From a virus, in the IMG/VR virus record IMGVR_UViG_3300031539_000044, positions 1 through 52,569 of that record: a stretch of 52,569 bases of DNA; one strand, 5' to 3'. The position numbers and the translations under genes were made by a program. The notes below the pieces were generated by a model that worked only from the letters and a program-made list of their open reading frames with translations, had not been told where the DNA came from and searched no databases. This document shows, one piece after another, positions 1 to 7,159 of this stretch. Numbering within the stretch: position 1 is the stretch's first letter; the number at the start of each line of letters is the position of its first letter.

Positions 1-105
1 CCAGGAGCTAAGATCATAGTAACCTCCAGTACTACTACAACCGGCCATTAATAATAAAAGCCCTAAGATCATGACTAGAGCAAAATTTTTTAATAATTTC
101 TTCAT
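1..105 (-). CDS. Lipoprotein, partial (cut by window start)
   Basis: The first 35 codons of a gene run off the left edge. The start has a GGAGGTG ribosome site about 10 bases upstream. The product begins MKKLLKNFAL, continues as a hydrophobic stretch and reaches a lipobox ending MAGC, so it is a signal-peptidase-II lipoprotein. The mature part begins CSSTGGYYDL and then ends. It follows another lipoprotein gene (194-859) in the same direction. The function cannot be judged from this fragment. Confidence 0.75.
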   Translation of the reverse strand, partial: MKKLLKNFALVMILGLLLLMAGCSSTGGYYDLSSW

Positions 106-139
106 TTCTTTTTTCACCTCCTTTCGTTCTTTATTTAGG

Positions 140-163
140 GGGGCTTGTCAGACCTCAAGCCCC
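140..163. other. Perfect hairpin in leader of partial lipoprotein
   Basis: GGGGCTTG (140-147) pairs perfectly with CAAGCCCC (156-163). A five-base T-run follows on the plus strand. It lies between two leftward lipoprotein genes, just upstream of the ribosome site of the left one. It could be a rightward-facing terminator or a leader structure of the leftward mRNA; the sequence does not decide. Confidence 0.5.
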
Positions 164-193
164 TTTTTCTTCAATGTGGACTATTTGCTTCTG

Positions 194-859
194 TCAATGC
201 ACAATAATATTGAAGTAGGTTGATTCGACTAAATAATCTAAACCAATGGGATACACATAGCCACCTTCATCAACAGTAATTTTTCCCCCAACTTTGATAA
301 CATCTCCTGACGAAAGAGCCATTGAATCCAGCGGTACTTTCCATTCAGAAACCCTATTGTATCGAGGGTCGGAGTAAATGGTTTTGGTTTCAAGATCTTC
401 TGGAATATCATACTGTGTACCTTCGATAATCCACTCCGTATACCAACTGTCACTCATCCCAGAGCTTAGTCTAGGTGGTTCCGCATTTGTAAATGAATTA
501 GGGTCTGCACCTGTTGCGAAAATTATGTCATAGGGCTTTCCCCATTCTCCTCCTTCAGTAGGGTTAATATTTATGCAAACTTTATCACTAAAGTGGACAT
601 TCTCGCCAAGACGGGCATCGGTCGAATCCTTAACATTATCAAATAGCACATACAGGTAATCCGTGGTTGCTAATACCTTGACAATACCCATGTCTCCTGT
701 AACAGGTATTTCGGTTGCATCATCCCATTCGCCTAGACTCACGATCCCATCCAATTCAGGAATTGTTAAACGTTTAGGAAATAACCAATCAAATAACCCA
801 CAACCGGCAAGCAGACCAGCAACTAACATAATCACCACCAATACAGTTAGCTTTTTCAT
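194..859 (-). CDS. Lipoprotein with CBM9/DOMON-like beta-sandwich domain
   Basis: 221 residues. A signal peptide with lipobox LLAGC (residues 16-20) predicts a membrane-anchored lipoprotein. The mature part reads like a CBM9-like family: a motif resembling 'LDG..SLGEWDDA' near residue 36, then alternating strands with 'DYLYVLFDN' near residue 67. Such domains bind carbohydrates or haem in other proteins; the ligand here is unknown. The start has GGAGGTG upstream. It follows the recombination-factor-like gene and precedes another lipoprotein, and a large inverted repeat (886-963) lies in its leader. Exported cargo of this type is unusual for a phage early region, and this end may belong to a related phage (see the repeat at 4252-4378). 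Confidence 0.65.
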   Translation of the reverse strand: MKKLTVLVVIMLVAGLLAGCGLFDWLFPKRLTIPELDGIVSLGEWDDATEIPVTGDMGIVKVLATTDYLYVLFDNVKDSTDARLGENVHFSDKVCININPTEGGEWGKPYDIIFATGADPNSFTNAEPPRLSSGMSDSWYTEWIIEGTQYDIPEDLETKTIYSDPRYNRVSEWKVPLDSMALSSGDVIKVGGKITVDEGGYVYPIGLDYLVESTYFNIIVH

Positions 860-885
860 TGTTTTTTTTCACCTCCTCTCTTGTG

Positions 886-963
886 GGGTCTGGCCCGGTT
901 AAAGGGTCGATAAATTACAGTGGTCCTTACTTCACCATAATTTACAATAACCAAGCCAGACCC
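886..963. other. Large inverted repeat in 5' leader of lipoprotein gene
   Basis: A perfect 9-bp outer stem, GGGTCTGGC (886-894) with GCCAGACCC (955-963), encloses a second imperfect stem, TAAATTACAGTG (911-922) with CACCATAATTTA (933-944). It lies immediately upstream of the ribosome site of the leftward lipoprotein gene, and a T-run follows on the plus strand. It resembles in architecture the elements at 4573-4650 and 46543-46623. It could be an mRNA leader structure or a rightward terminator. Confidence 0.5.
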
Positions 964-1002
964 GATTTTTACTTTACATAACAAAGCTTATAGATCGATA
1001 CT

Positions 1003-2628
1003 TTATTGTTCCGGTATATCTTCTTCAGTAATTTCCTTCTCATTGGCCATTTCCCGCTCTTCTTCAATCTTTGCCACTTCTATTATTTTTTCTACCGCCT
1101 CAGGATCTTCTAGTAATCTCTTTTGTACATCTTCTATCGCAGTCCCCGGCTCAATTAGATCACCCATACAGGCAAAGTAAGCTATTTCTCTCCAGGTAGT
1201 GAGCCCCGCTTCTTTTAAAATTCCAAACATCTCATCTAACTTTTCTTTATCTCCTTCAGTGGGTTGCTCCAGGGCTTTCATAAGCCGGTCATATACCTCT
1301 TTATTGGTAGTTAATACCATTTTAGCTATATGCTCAGTAAGGTGAGTTTTTATTATTCCCCGCTCTAAGGCAAAATCAACCAGTTTTTCAAAGGAATCAA
1401 TCCCGACTTTTTGGGCCTTTAAGGATATTTCATTTAAAATCTTATTTTCTTCTTCAACCTTTTTCTTATATATCGATTTTGATTCTTTATAAGATTTAAA
1501 TTTTTCCTTTCCTTCTTCTCGATCCTTTTTTAACTGGGCTTCCCGGGCCCTTGATTCATCAATCTCTTTTTTCAGATCTTGCCCTTTTGCTTTTTCTTTT
1601 ATTGGTTCTTTTGTTTCTTTTTTCTTTTCCTGATCTCTGGCCTCTTTCTCTTTTTTCTCTTTAGCCTCACTTTCTTTTTTTAATTCCTCTTGGGCAATGG
1701 CTTCCTTCTTTTCTATCTCTTTTATTTCTTCTTCGGTAAAACGTTTAAAGACTGCCCCCTCTTTTTCGCTATCATATTTTGGGCTAACTTCTTCTGGTCT
1801 TTCCGGTATTTGATATACCCGCTTTTGTTCCAAAAATAAGGTTTTGCCTGTCCTTATCTTTCTAATATCCTCTATGGGTAGATCTAATTCGCAGGTTAGG
1901 GGCCAGTGCTTATCTTTTCTCTTTTCGTGCTGGGTCTCTTTTTGTATTCGCCTTAATTTAAAAGGCAACATGGTTATGCTATTGTATTCGCCGGTTATAG
2001 GATCTTTGAGTAGTTCCAAAGCTAAATAAACCCCGCTCTGGACGTCCACCATGGTATTGTAAGATCCAGAGTCAATTACATAAATACCGCCCATTGAGAT
2101 TTTGGGGATAAAAAAGAAGAGGCTGGCTCGTTTGCTGCAACCGTCCTTTTGTCCAAACTTATCGCAGGGGCATTCGACTTCTTCAAAAACCCCTTCCTCA
2201 TTCGCTTTCATCGCGGTTTCCCCATCCCCTACACATTTGAGCCCCCTTGAGCTGCCATAATATTTATAGGCCTGGGGAAATATACCGCCAATATCCGGTA
2301 AACCGTTTTCATCTAAACCGGATAAGGGGAAGGCAATATCTAATTCAGTGGGATTTTTCCCAAACATTGCTTCAACTTCAGAAGGGCATACAAAGTAAGA
2401 AACATCTTGAGGATGGAACTCTAATTCTCCGAATTTATCTCGCCTTTGTACAAAATCCCCGTTTTGATCCTTTTTATATTTCCCCTCGTTATCTTTTGCT
2501 ATAGTAGGAACTTGAATCCCCAACCTAATTTTACCTTTCCAAGTCAACCTGCGGATACTGCTGATTGGATATTGACCCTTGATCTTAGTAAACCTCTTAA
2601 AAAAACCTGTACCGTTCGTATTAATCAT
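1003..2628 (-). CDS. Recombination-directionality-factor-like protein (copy 1)
   Basis: 541 residues. The N-terminal ~270 residues look like the phage family often annotated 'hydrolase or metal-binding protein' or Gp3/recombination-directionality-factor-like: 'FFKRFTKIKG', 'YFVCPSEVEAMFG', a cysteine-rich stretch 'VECPCDKFGQKDGC' near residue 150 that may bind metal, and 'GSYNTMVDVQSGVYLA'. A long charged coiled-coil segment (~290-400) follows, then a helical C-terminus. The start has GGAGGTAAATTTAA upstream. It is nearly identical over its N-terminal half to the 570-residue protein at 49637-51349; the coiled coil and tail have diverged. Family assignment is from memory of sequence character and is moderate; a role in recombination or annealing is inferred. 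Confidence 0.55.
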   Translation of the reverse strand: MINTNGTGFFKRFTKIKGQYPISSIRRLTWKGKIRLGIQVPTIAKDNEGKYKKDQNGDFVQRRDKFGELEFHPQDVSYFVCPSEVEAMFGKNPTELDIAFPLSGLDENGLPDIGGIFPQAYKYYGSSRGLKCVGDGETAMKANEEGVFEEVECPCDKFGQKDGCSKRASLFFFIPKISMGGIYVIDSGSYNTMVDVQSGVYLALELLKDPITGEYNSITMLPFKLRRIQKETQHEKRKDKHWPLTCELDLPIEDIRKIRTGKTLFLEQKRVYQIPERPEEVSPKYDSEKEGAVFKRFTEEEIKEIEKKEAIAQEELKKESEAKEKKEKEARDQEKKKETKEPIKEKAKGQDLKKEIDESRAREAQLKKDREEGKEKFKSYKESKSIYKKKVEEENKILNEISLKAQKVGIDSFEKLVDFALERGIIKTHLTEHIAKMVLTTNKEVYDRLMKALEQPTEGDKEKLDEMFGILKEAGLTTWREIAYFACMGDLIEPGTAIEDVQKRLLEDPEAVEKIIEVAKIEEEREMANEKEITEEDIPEQ

Positions 2629-2653
2629 TTAAATTTACCTCCTTAATTAATTT

Positions 2654-2893
2654 TTATTCGAATTTATCATTTTCTAAAATATGAATTAACTTAGCCCAAA
2701 CTGCATTAGTTTGATATTTCCAGAATATATAACGAGCAACTTCTTTTTTATCTCTTAATCCGATTGGAATTTTTTTGCCCACGCTTAATGCTGCAATAAC
2801 AGCAGATGCAGGACTGTCTCCTGCTCCTCGCAATTCATCAATTTGTATGCGATATGGTAATTCATCATTCTCAATTATTTCAGTTTTTAACAT
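2654..2893 (-). CDS. Small conserved-looking hypothetical protein
   Basis: 79 residues, beginning MLKTEIIEND after a clear TAAGGAGGAAAAATTAA ribosome site. No domain is recognised. It lies between the SbcC-like ATPase and the recombination-factor-like gene in one leftward operon, so it may be part of a recombination module. The equivalent position at the other end of the window holds a different small zinc protein (51411-51656). Confidence 0.6.
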   Translation of the reverse strand: MLKTEIIENDELPYRIQIDELRGAGDSPASAVIAALSVGKKIPIGLRDKKEVARYIFWKYQTNAVWAKLIHILENDKFE

Positions 2894-2925
2894 TTAATTT
2901 TTCCTCCTTAATATTATTTTTCGCG

Positions 2926-4176
2926 TTAAAACGGTGCATCTTCGTTTTCGGCTTTTACTTCTCCATTCTCGATATAAAAGCCAATCGTCCCGGTATCATC
3001 CACTTCTTCGGCCCAAATCTGATAATCAAATTCTTTTGCCATTTGGCGAACAGTTTCCTTGCTGTTATTATCCAATAAAGTCCAATCTGAAATTCTTAAA
3101 ACTTTTAATTTTGGATTCAAGGCCATTCCTATTTTTATACAGAGCTTTAACTGTTCTGAATATGCTATTTGGGAATATGGAGTGCCATCATAAGCGATTT
3201 CTTCTTCGGTCAGGCTTAGTTTCTGGTCCGGGATCTTATACCAGTTTTCTTTTAACCCATCCATTTTTATTTTGGTCTGCTCTTCTATTTCCCGGGTAAA
3301 GTCGTCATATTCGTTTTTGGCCTTATTTTCTTTCCTGTCTGCCATTCTATTGCGATCCCTGGCTCTTACCTGTTCGTTTATTGCCTGCGATTCGGATAAT
3401 TTTTCTTTTAGGGAATCAATGGGAATTTCTTTGTTTTCCTGTAAATAATTTTCGCAATTATTAACAAGAGTTTTTAACCTTTCTATTTCTTTTAGTGATT
3501 GCTCTTTGTTTCTAGTTGCTTCATCAATTTTGGTATTAACCATCATTGCCTCTTGTAGTTCATTGTTAATATCGATAACTGATATTAATTCTTCCGGTAG
3601 ATTTTCAAGCGTTATTTCTTCTCTGTTCCCAGATAATAATTTTACTTCCCGGCCTTTTTCTAATCTCTGATCATATAAGTAAGCAATTCTTTTTTCTATT
3701 TCGGTGATGTCAAATCCGGTTAAATCAATAAGCACCTGCCTCTGTTCTCTCCCCTTCATTTGTGAAAATAACCGCGGGTCAAAACTTAAATAGCCAATGA
3801 AGTCATCTAATAATTTTTGTGGGGTAGTGTACTTTAATCCTCTTCCATTAGTTACTTTTAGCTGGGTATCGCCGTTAGCTTTCCATACCCTATTTACAAT
3901 AAATAGCACTTCCGGTATTTTCCCTGCTGCAAGATCATCAGATGATAAATCTTCACATAAGGTTACTTCACCCTCTGCTTCTTTTTCACCTTTTCTAATT
4001 GGCATGGGCGTACCTTTCGCCCCGGCTTTCCAACATAATACATACCATATAGAATCTAACGCCGAAGTTTTACCTGCACCATTTTTACCGGATATAATTA
4101 CCATGTCATCCTTTGGTGTTATATCTATTGCCTTAATTCCTTTTATGTTTCTACTTTTCAAATTAATGATTTTCAT
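2926..4176 (-). CDS. SbcC/RecF-like SMC-type ATPase
   Basis: 416 residues. The start MKIINLKSRN after AGGAGGTAAGAA is typical of RecF/SbcC ATPases. Walker A is ISGKNGAGKTSALDS (near residues 29-43). A short coiled-coil region (~175-310) with 'EEITLENLP' and 'ENKEIPIDSL' is followed by a C-terminal half 'YSEQLKLCIKIGMALNP' (signature-like) and 'KVLRISDWTLLD', where the Walker B acidic pair looks degenerate. In known systems such proteins work with a nuclease in DNA end processing; no SbcD-like partner is seen nearby. It is in an operon with the recombination-factor-like protein. It occupies the position that a Gam-like protein holds at the other end (51891-52367). Confidence 0.75.
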   Translation of the reverse strand: MKIINLKSRNIKGIKAIDITPKDDMVIISGKNGAGKTSALDSIWYVLCWKAGAKGTPMPIRKGEKEAEGEVTLCEDLSSDDLAAGKIPEVLFIVNRVWKANGDTQLKVTNGRGLKYTTPQKLLDDFIGYLSFDPRLFSQMKGREQRQVLIDLTGFDITEIEKRIAYLYDQRLEKGREVKLLSGNREEITLENLPEELISVIDINNELQEAMMVNTKIDEATRNKEQSLKEIERLKTLVNNCENYLQENKEIPIDSLKEKLSESQAINEQVRARDRNRMADRKENKAKNEYDDFTREIEEQTKIKMDGLKENWYKIPDQKLSLTEEEIAYDGTPYSQIAYSEQLKLCIKIGMALNPKLKVLRISDWTLLDNNSKETVRQMAKEFDYQIWAEEVDDTGTIGFYIENGEVKAENEDAPF

Positions 4177-4202
4177 TTCTTACCTCCTAAAATTTTAATC
4201 TT

Positions 4203-4343
4203 TTACCATTTATAGCGCCCATTAAAATACTTTCTCATCCCCCCTTTACTAATAGTCATTTGCTCTTTTTCTTTCTTGCCTTTATAGATATTCCAAGCGA
4301 TCATTGCTACAAGCCAGGCAAAAACAATGTAAACAAAAGTCAT
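4203..4343 (-). CDS. Small single-pass membrane protein (variant 1)
   Basis: 46 residues, starting MTFVYIVFAW with an AAGGGGTGATTCT ribosome site. Residues 3-19 are hydrophobic (one membrane span, N-out/C-in by the positive tail 'YKGKKEKEQ'). A near-identical 45-residue variant is encoded at 52397-52534; the two differ only in the last ~10 residues. It lies upstream of the ATPase gene. Function is unknown. Confidence 0.7.
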   Translation of the reverse strand: MTFVYIVFAWLVAMIAWNIYKGKKEKEQMTISKGGMRKYFNGRYKW

Positions 4344-4378
4344 AGAATCACCCCTTTATTTATTATTAATTCGAACCT
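4252..4378. repeat. 127-bp perfect direct repeat, internal copy
   Basis: These 127 bases are identical to the last 127 bases of the window (52443-52569). Just outside, at 4251 versus 52442, the base differs (A versus G). The length 127 is a common k-mer size in de Bruijn assemblers, and the second copy ends exactly at the contig end. This points to a graph overlap rather than a biological terminal repeat. Confidence 0.9.
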
Positions 4379-4551
4379 GTGATTTGCCTGTAATATGCAA
4401 ATCTTTCATTTAATATTTTAATGTTACTCAATAAAAGATAATTTAATTTAACCTTTGTTAATCTGTTAGTATTTAATAAATTACAATATGCCTCCCTAAA
4501 AGTTACTTTTCTTTTAGTTCCTAACTTCATATCTTCTTCAATAATTACCAA
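4366..4551 (-). CDS. Small hypothetical protein
   Basis: 61 residues if it starts at the TTG at 4551, which has AGGAGGGGGTGA seven bases upstream; an internal ATG at 4530 would give 54 residues. No domain is recognised; the protein is basic ('LGTKRKVTFREA') and probably helical. It is the first gene after the structured element at 4573-4650. Its last four codons lie inside the 127-bp repeat, so it is the shared gene from which both alternative downstream branches would continue. Confidence 0.55.
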   Translation of the reverse strand: MVIIEEDMKLGTKRKVTFREAYCNLLNTNRLTKVKLNYLLLSNIKILNERFAYYRQITGSN

Positions 4552-4572
4552 TTATTCTCACCCCCTCCTTTT

Positions 4573-4650
4573 ATCAAGCCCCCGTTTAGGTCTCTATCAA
4601 GCAAGTCATGGTATTTGAGAAAGCTTGATTCAACCTTGCGGAGGCTTGAT
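4573..4650. other. Structured intergenic element, family I (copy 1)
   Basis: An 8-bp outer stem, ATCAAGCC (4573-4580) with GGCTTGAT (4643-4650), encloses conserved blocks CGTTTAGGT (4583-4591) and ACCTTGCGG (4633-4641). The same blocks, CGGTTAGGT and ACCTTGCAG, occur in the element at 46543-46623, where the outer stem has a wholly different but still paired sequence (AGGCCCC/GGGGCCT). An inner stem, ATCAAGC/GCTTGAT, is also present. It lies in the leader of the leftward gene at 4366-4551, and a seven-base T-run follows on the plus strand. It could be a leader RNA such as a riboswitch or ribozyme, or a terminator of rightward transcription. No known class was recognised. Confidence 0.6.
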
Positions 4651-4668
4651 TTTTTTCTAAATAAAAAT

Positions 4669-4739
4669 AGCCAAACAAAAAGCCCGGATACATACAGGCA
4701 AGCGTCAAACCTGCTTTTATCCGAGCTAATTATTTGGCC
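4669..4739 (-). terminator. Intrinsic terminator downstream of repressor region
   Basis: On the minus strand AGCTCGGATA pairs with TATCCGGGCT and is followed by TTTTTG; an outer GGCCAAA/TTTGGCT stem adds stability. It lies downstream of the repressor gene and of the promoter at 4789-4817, so it may end the repressor transcript or act as an attenuator for the next operon. Confidence 0.7.
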
Positions 4740-4763
4740 ATATTCTATTTTAAAATTATTTTA

Positions 4764-4817
4764 CTTACATCTGGTAAGCATATGATATATTATAGGACGT
4801 TGTAAAATCTCTAAAAA
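4764..4817 (-). promoter_or_regulatory. Leftward promoter with repressor operator O1
   Basis: On the minus strand there is a perfect TATAAT -10 (plus 4789-4794) with a weak TTTTTA -35 (4812-4817) at 17-base spacing. Immediately downstream is the palindrome CTTAC-ATCTG-GTAAG (4764-4778), which would cover the first transcribed bases. The same site in near-identical form, CTTACATATGGTATT, overlaps the repressor's own promoter (5136-5150 on the minus strand). This is the arrangement expected of phage operators controlled by the HTH protein at 4898-5116. The promoter is moderate; the site match is seen directly. Confidence 0.5.
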
Positions 4818-4897
4818 AATGTTACCCGGATACCCGCCACTTATTCAATTGTGGTAATTTAAGGGCATTTGAGTATCATAACGCTTTTTCCCCTTTT

Positions 4898-5116
4898 TTA
4901 TTTTAATTTGGCTATTATATTATCTATGACTGCCCTGGTATTCTCGCTTTGTGGGACAGTCCTACCATGTTGGTATCTATTATAAGTACCATAACTTACC
5001 CCGAGAAAATGAGCCATTGCAGTAGGACTTATATCATGCTTTTGAGCTAGAGTAACCAGTTTTTTTATTCTCTCATCTTTTATTTTTGAGATATCTATTT
5101 CAATTCTTTTTCCCAT
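4898..5116 (-). CDS. Small Cro/CI-type HTH transcriptional regulator
   Basis: 72 residues from the ATG at 5116, which has GGAGAG ten bases upstream; a longer reading from 5143 lacks a ribosome site. A helix-turn-helix of the Cro/C1 type spans ~residues 22-60 ('LVTLAQKHDISPTAMAHFL' then 'GVSYGTYNRYQHGRTVPQ'). It has only the DNA-binding part, so it is Cro- or Arc-sized rather than a full CI repressor with a cleavage domain. It has its own promoter (5134-5162), which overlaps a probable operator, implying autoregulation. Confidence 0.8.
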   Translation of the reverse strand: MGKRIEIDISKIKDERIKKLVTLAQKHDISPTAMAHFLGVSYGTYNRYQHGRTVPQSENTRAVIDNIIAKLK

Positions 5117-5133
5117 ATTTACTCTCCATAAGA

Positions 5134-5162
5134 ATAATACCATATGTAAGAATAAATTGCAA
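5134..5162 (-). promoter_or_regulatory. Repressor promoter overlapped by operator O2
   Basis: On the minus strand TTGCAA (-35, 5157-5162) and TATTAT (-10, 5134-5139) are separated by exactly 17 bases. The operator-like site CTTACATATGGTATT (5136-5150) overlaps the spacer and -10, and TAAGAATAA is directly repeated at 5129-5137 and 5147-5155. It drives the HTH gene starting at 5116. Confidence 0.65.
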
Positions 5163-5184
5163 ATATTTTTTGAAAATTATTAAA

Positions 5185-5484
5185 TTAGTTATTATAATTT
5201 AATGCATCCCTAAGATTTTTCTTATTCTGTAACTTTTTATTTACTATATCCAAATCTTGATCTATTACATTATTTAAAAAGTTAAGTAAATCAGAATATG
5301 CTTTTTTCTTTTCTAGGAAAGTTTCACTAAATTCAACTATATATCCTTTTTCCGTAATGTCTACTGCACCAATTATATAAACTTGGTCAGTTTTTTTTAG
5401 GGTCATTTCGCAGTTTTTATATTGTAATTTTACAGTCATTTCAAAAGATATAATATTATTATTATTAATTTTATATTGCCCCAC
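5185..5484 (-). CDS. Hypothetical protein beside the repressor
   Basis: 99 residues from a GTG at 5484 preceded by AAGGGGGTAGTAGG. No domain is recognised; it is predicted to be mixed beta then helix ('AVDITEKGYIVEFSETFLEKK'). It lies just upstream of the repressor gene in the same direction, the place where phages often keep small accessory immunity proteins. Confidence 0.5.
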   Translation of the reverse strand: MGQYKINNNNIISFEMTVKLQYKNCEMTLKKTDQVYIIGAVDITEKGYIVEFSETFLEKKKAYSDLLNFLNNVIDQDLDIVNKKLQNKKNLRDALNYNN

Positions 5485-5527
5485 CCTACTACCCCCTTAA
5501 CAGAATATTCAATTTTTGTTCACTATT

Positions 5528-5533
5528 ATTATA
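5528..5533 (-). promoter_or_regulatory. Probable -10 box for gene 5185-5484
   Basis: A perfect TATAAT on the minus strand lies 40-odd bases upstream of the GTG start. A TTGACA occurs further upstream (about 30 bases away), too far for normal spacing. The promoter is therefore only suggested. Confidence 0.3.
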
Positions 5534-5575
5534 CTACATTCTAAATTAAAAATCCCTTATTTTTGTCAAATATTT

Positions 5576-5785
5576 TTAATAATCAAGATGATTTATTTTA
5601 CCTTTTTTGACCTTTTCCATAAATTTTTTTAATGCTATCTGGCAAAAATCGGATAAACTAATTTTAATAGGCTTAAAATTTCTGGCCAGTTCCTGGGCTT
5701 CCTTTTTTACTTTGGCGGATCCCGCGCTAAAAGTAATTCTGTCATCTTCTTCTTTGGTTTTAATAATTACTTTTTTAACCATCAT
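5576..5785 (-). CDS. Small hypothetical protein
   Basis: 69 residues starting MMVKKVIIKT after AGGAGAAATT. It has a basic beta strand at the N-terminus and two helices ('SAKVKKEAQELARNF', 'LSDFCQIALKKFMEKV'), which could fit a ribbon-helix-helix DNA-binding fold; that is an inference from layout only. It is the last gene of the early leftward operon. Confidence 0.5.
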   Translation of the reverse strand: MMVKKVIIKTKEEDDRITFSAGSAKVKKEAQELARNFKPIKISLSDFCQIALKKFMEKVKKGKINHLDY

Positions 5786-5806
5786 AATTTCTCCTTTCTT
5801 TTTTAT

Positions 5807-6283
5807 TTATCTATCTTCCTCAATTATTATTATTGCCCCGTTTTTTAAATCAAAAATAGGAAAATTTCCTTTTCCTTCGTAGTATTCTTTCACGGCCATT
5901 TTATACTTTGAAAAATTTTCCGAGTATTGCCTGGTCCATTCTTTACTAGCCCGTATTCGCCTTTTCTTTACGATATTAATTAAATTTTTCATCATATTTC
6001 TCTCTCCTTCCCATTCATCTTGAATCCTAAATTTAACTATAATTTCCAGATCCCTTAAAAGATCTTTTCTGCTCTTTTTACTTACCTGTTTTTTCCGTAA
6101 TATTTCAGACCGGGATATAAATTTTTCAATAACGGAAGTATAATTATCAATGTCGATAAAATTATGGCTATTTGTATACCATAAGATTATATAGGCCTTT
6201 TCCTTTTTGATGTATCGGAGTCTGTCCGGATAAAGCACCATAGTATATAATTCAAAACGTTCATTCTTATATATTTTTTTCAT
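5807..6283 (-). CDS. Hypothetical protein, basic
   Basis: 158 residues, starting MKKIYKNERFELY after AAGGGAGATAAATTATT. The middle is strongly basic and helical ('RKKQVSKKSRKDLLRDLEI', 'IVKKRRIRASKEWTRQY'). No family is recognised. It lies in the early leftward operon. Confidence 0.55.
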   Translation of the reverse strand: MKKIYKNERFELYTMVLYPDRLRYIKKEKAYIILWYTNSHNFIDIDNYTSVIEKFISRSEILRKKQVSKKSRKDLLRDLEIIVKFRIQDEWEGERNMMKNLINIVKKRRIRASKEWTRQYSENFSKYKMAVKEYYEGKGNFPIFDLKNGAIIIIEEDR

Positions 6284-6318
6284 AATAATTTATCTCCCTT
6301 AATCAAAATATATAGTAT

Positions 6319-6480
6319 CTATTTTAATCTTTGAATTATAACTTCCGTAGTCCTTAATATTTTTCTATCGACTTCATCAATATCTGCCTTTAATTCAAAA
6401 ACCATAAAAGTTATAACTATTAGAAGAATAATTACTATTAAAGACCAAATTGTTTTTGCTATTGAAATCCATTTTTTCAT
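6319..6480 (-). CDS. Small membrane protein (single span)
   Basis: 53 residues, starting MKKWISIAKT after AGAGGTGAATTTAGAA. Residues ~11-29 ('IWSLIVIILLIVITFMVFE') form one membrane span, followed by a charged cytoplasmic helix. It lies between two leftward genes; no function is apparent. Confidence 0.65.
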   Translation of the reverse strand: MKKWISIAKTIWSLIVIILLIVITFMVFELKADIDEVDRKILRTTEVIIQRLK

Positions 6481-6488
6481 TTCTAAAT

Positions 6489-6731
6489 TCACCTCTTTAT
6501 TTTTTTATTAGGCTCGATTATTGACATAAAAAATACAACTAAAGTAAATGGCAGCATAAACATAAATCCGACAATTAAACCGAATCTATTTTGAGGGTTG
6601 GCCACCATGATTATAGTTGCCATTTTTGCAAAAATAATTAGGGCAGCAATCTTAGTAAATTTTGGTATCATTCCCCAAGCAATTTTTAACAAAGTCTTTA
6701 GAGTTGTTTCAAGTTCGTAATCTTTTTTCAT
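6489..6731 (-). CDS. Small membrane protein (two spans)
   Basis: 80 residues. Hydrophobic stretches at ~28-41 and ~48-70 ('FGLIVGFMFMLPFTLVVFF') predict two spans with a basic tail. The start MKKDYELETT has GAAGGGATAAAATTAA upstream and overlaps the end of the SWIM-finger gene. Together with 6319-6480 it forms a small membrane-protein pair. It could be a holin-like or superinfection factor; this is not shown. Confidence 0.55.
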   Translation of the reverse strand: MKKDYELETTLKTLLKIAWGMIPKFTKIAALIIFAKMATIIMVANPQNRFGLIVGFMFMLPFTLVVFFMSIIEPNKKIKR

Positions 6732-7152
6732 TTAATTTTATCCCTTCATAATATTCTTTAACTTTAGTTAGGATCCAGGCATTAGATAAATTTCTTATCT
6801 CTACAATTTCTTTCCATTTATAGCCATGCTTAGCCATAGTATAGCATATAATCGCTTCCATTTTAATATCGTAGGGCTCGATCCTGATCAAGGGAATCAG
6901 AAGTTTATTCTCTTTCTCTTTAAAAGTGGGTTTGTCAACCCTGGCCAATACATATTCGGGCTTTGTTAATTGATCTTTAACTTCTTCATATCTCCCCGGG
7001 TTTAGCTTTACCCTTATAATATGCTTACATTCTTGCCTTCTGAACTTCCAGATCGGGCACGAACAGCCCCAGATATTCTCATCTGATAAAGATACCACAT
7101 ATTCTTTATTGCTACTTTCGCTTTTGATATGCCACTTTTTAACCCATTTCAT
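6709..7152 (-). CDS. SWIM zinc-finger protein
   Basis: 147 residues from the ATG at 7152 (GAAGGGGGTAAAAATAAA upstream); an in-frame extension to 7230 lacks a ribosome site. A SWIM motif C-x-C-xn-C-x-H is clear: 'WGCSCPIWKFRRQECKHI' near residues 29-46. SWIM fingers bind zinc and take part in DNA or protein binding. The C-terminal half contains a helix-turn-helix-like stretch ('KHGYKWKEIVEIRNL'). It is part of the early operon. Confidence 0.75.
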   Translation of the reverse strand: MKWVKKWHIKSESSNKEYVVSLSDENIWGCSCPIWKFRRQECKHIIRVKLNPGRYEEVKDQLTKPEYVLARVDKPTFKEKENKLLIPLIRIEPYDIKMEAIICYTMAKHGYKWKEIVEIRNLSNAWILTKVKEYYEGIKLNEKRLRT

Positions 7153-7159
7153 TTTATTT

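Noticed and set aside
663-902. Plus-strand open frames opposite the large genes
   Set aside because: They lack ribosome sites, are shadows of leftward genes with typical low-complexity translation, and were all excluded apart from 9022-9132.
4252-4378. The perfect 127-bp repeat as phage terminal redundancy or attachment sites
   Set aside because: It lies 4.2 kb inside the left end, has coding sequence with divergent flanks, and its length equals a common k-mer size.
4573-4650. Identifying the structured element as a twister-type ribozyme (CGCAAGG and CTAA blocks)
   Set aside because: Only short bits match from memory; the order and pairing could not be shown. It is kept as an unassigned element.
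4765-4793. Rightward promoter TTACAT-17-TATTAT
   Set aside because: It overlaps the leftward -10 and the operator palindrome; no rightward gene follows, so the leftward reading is preferred.
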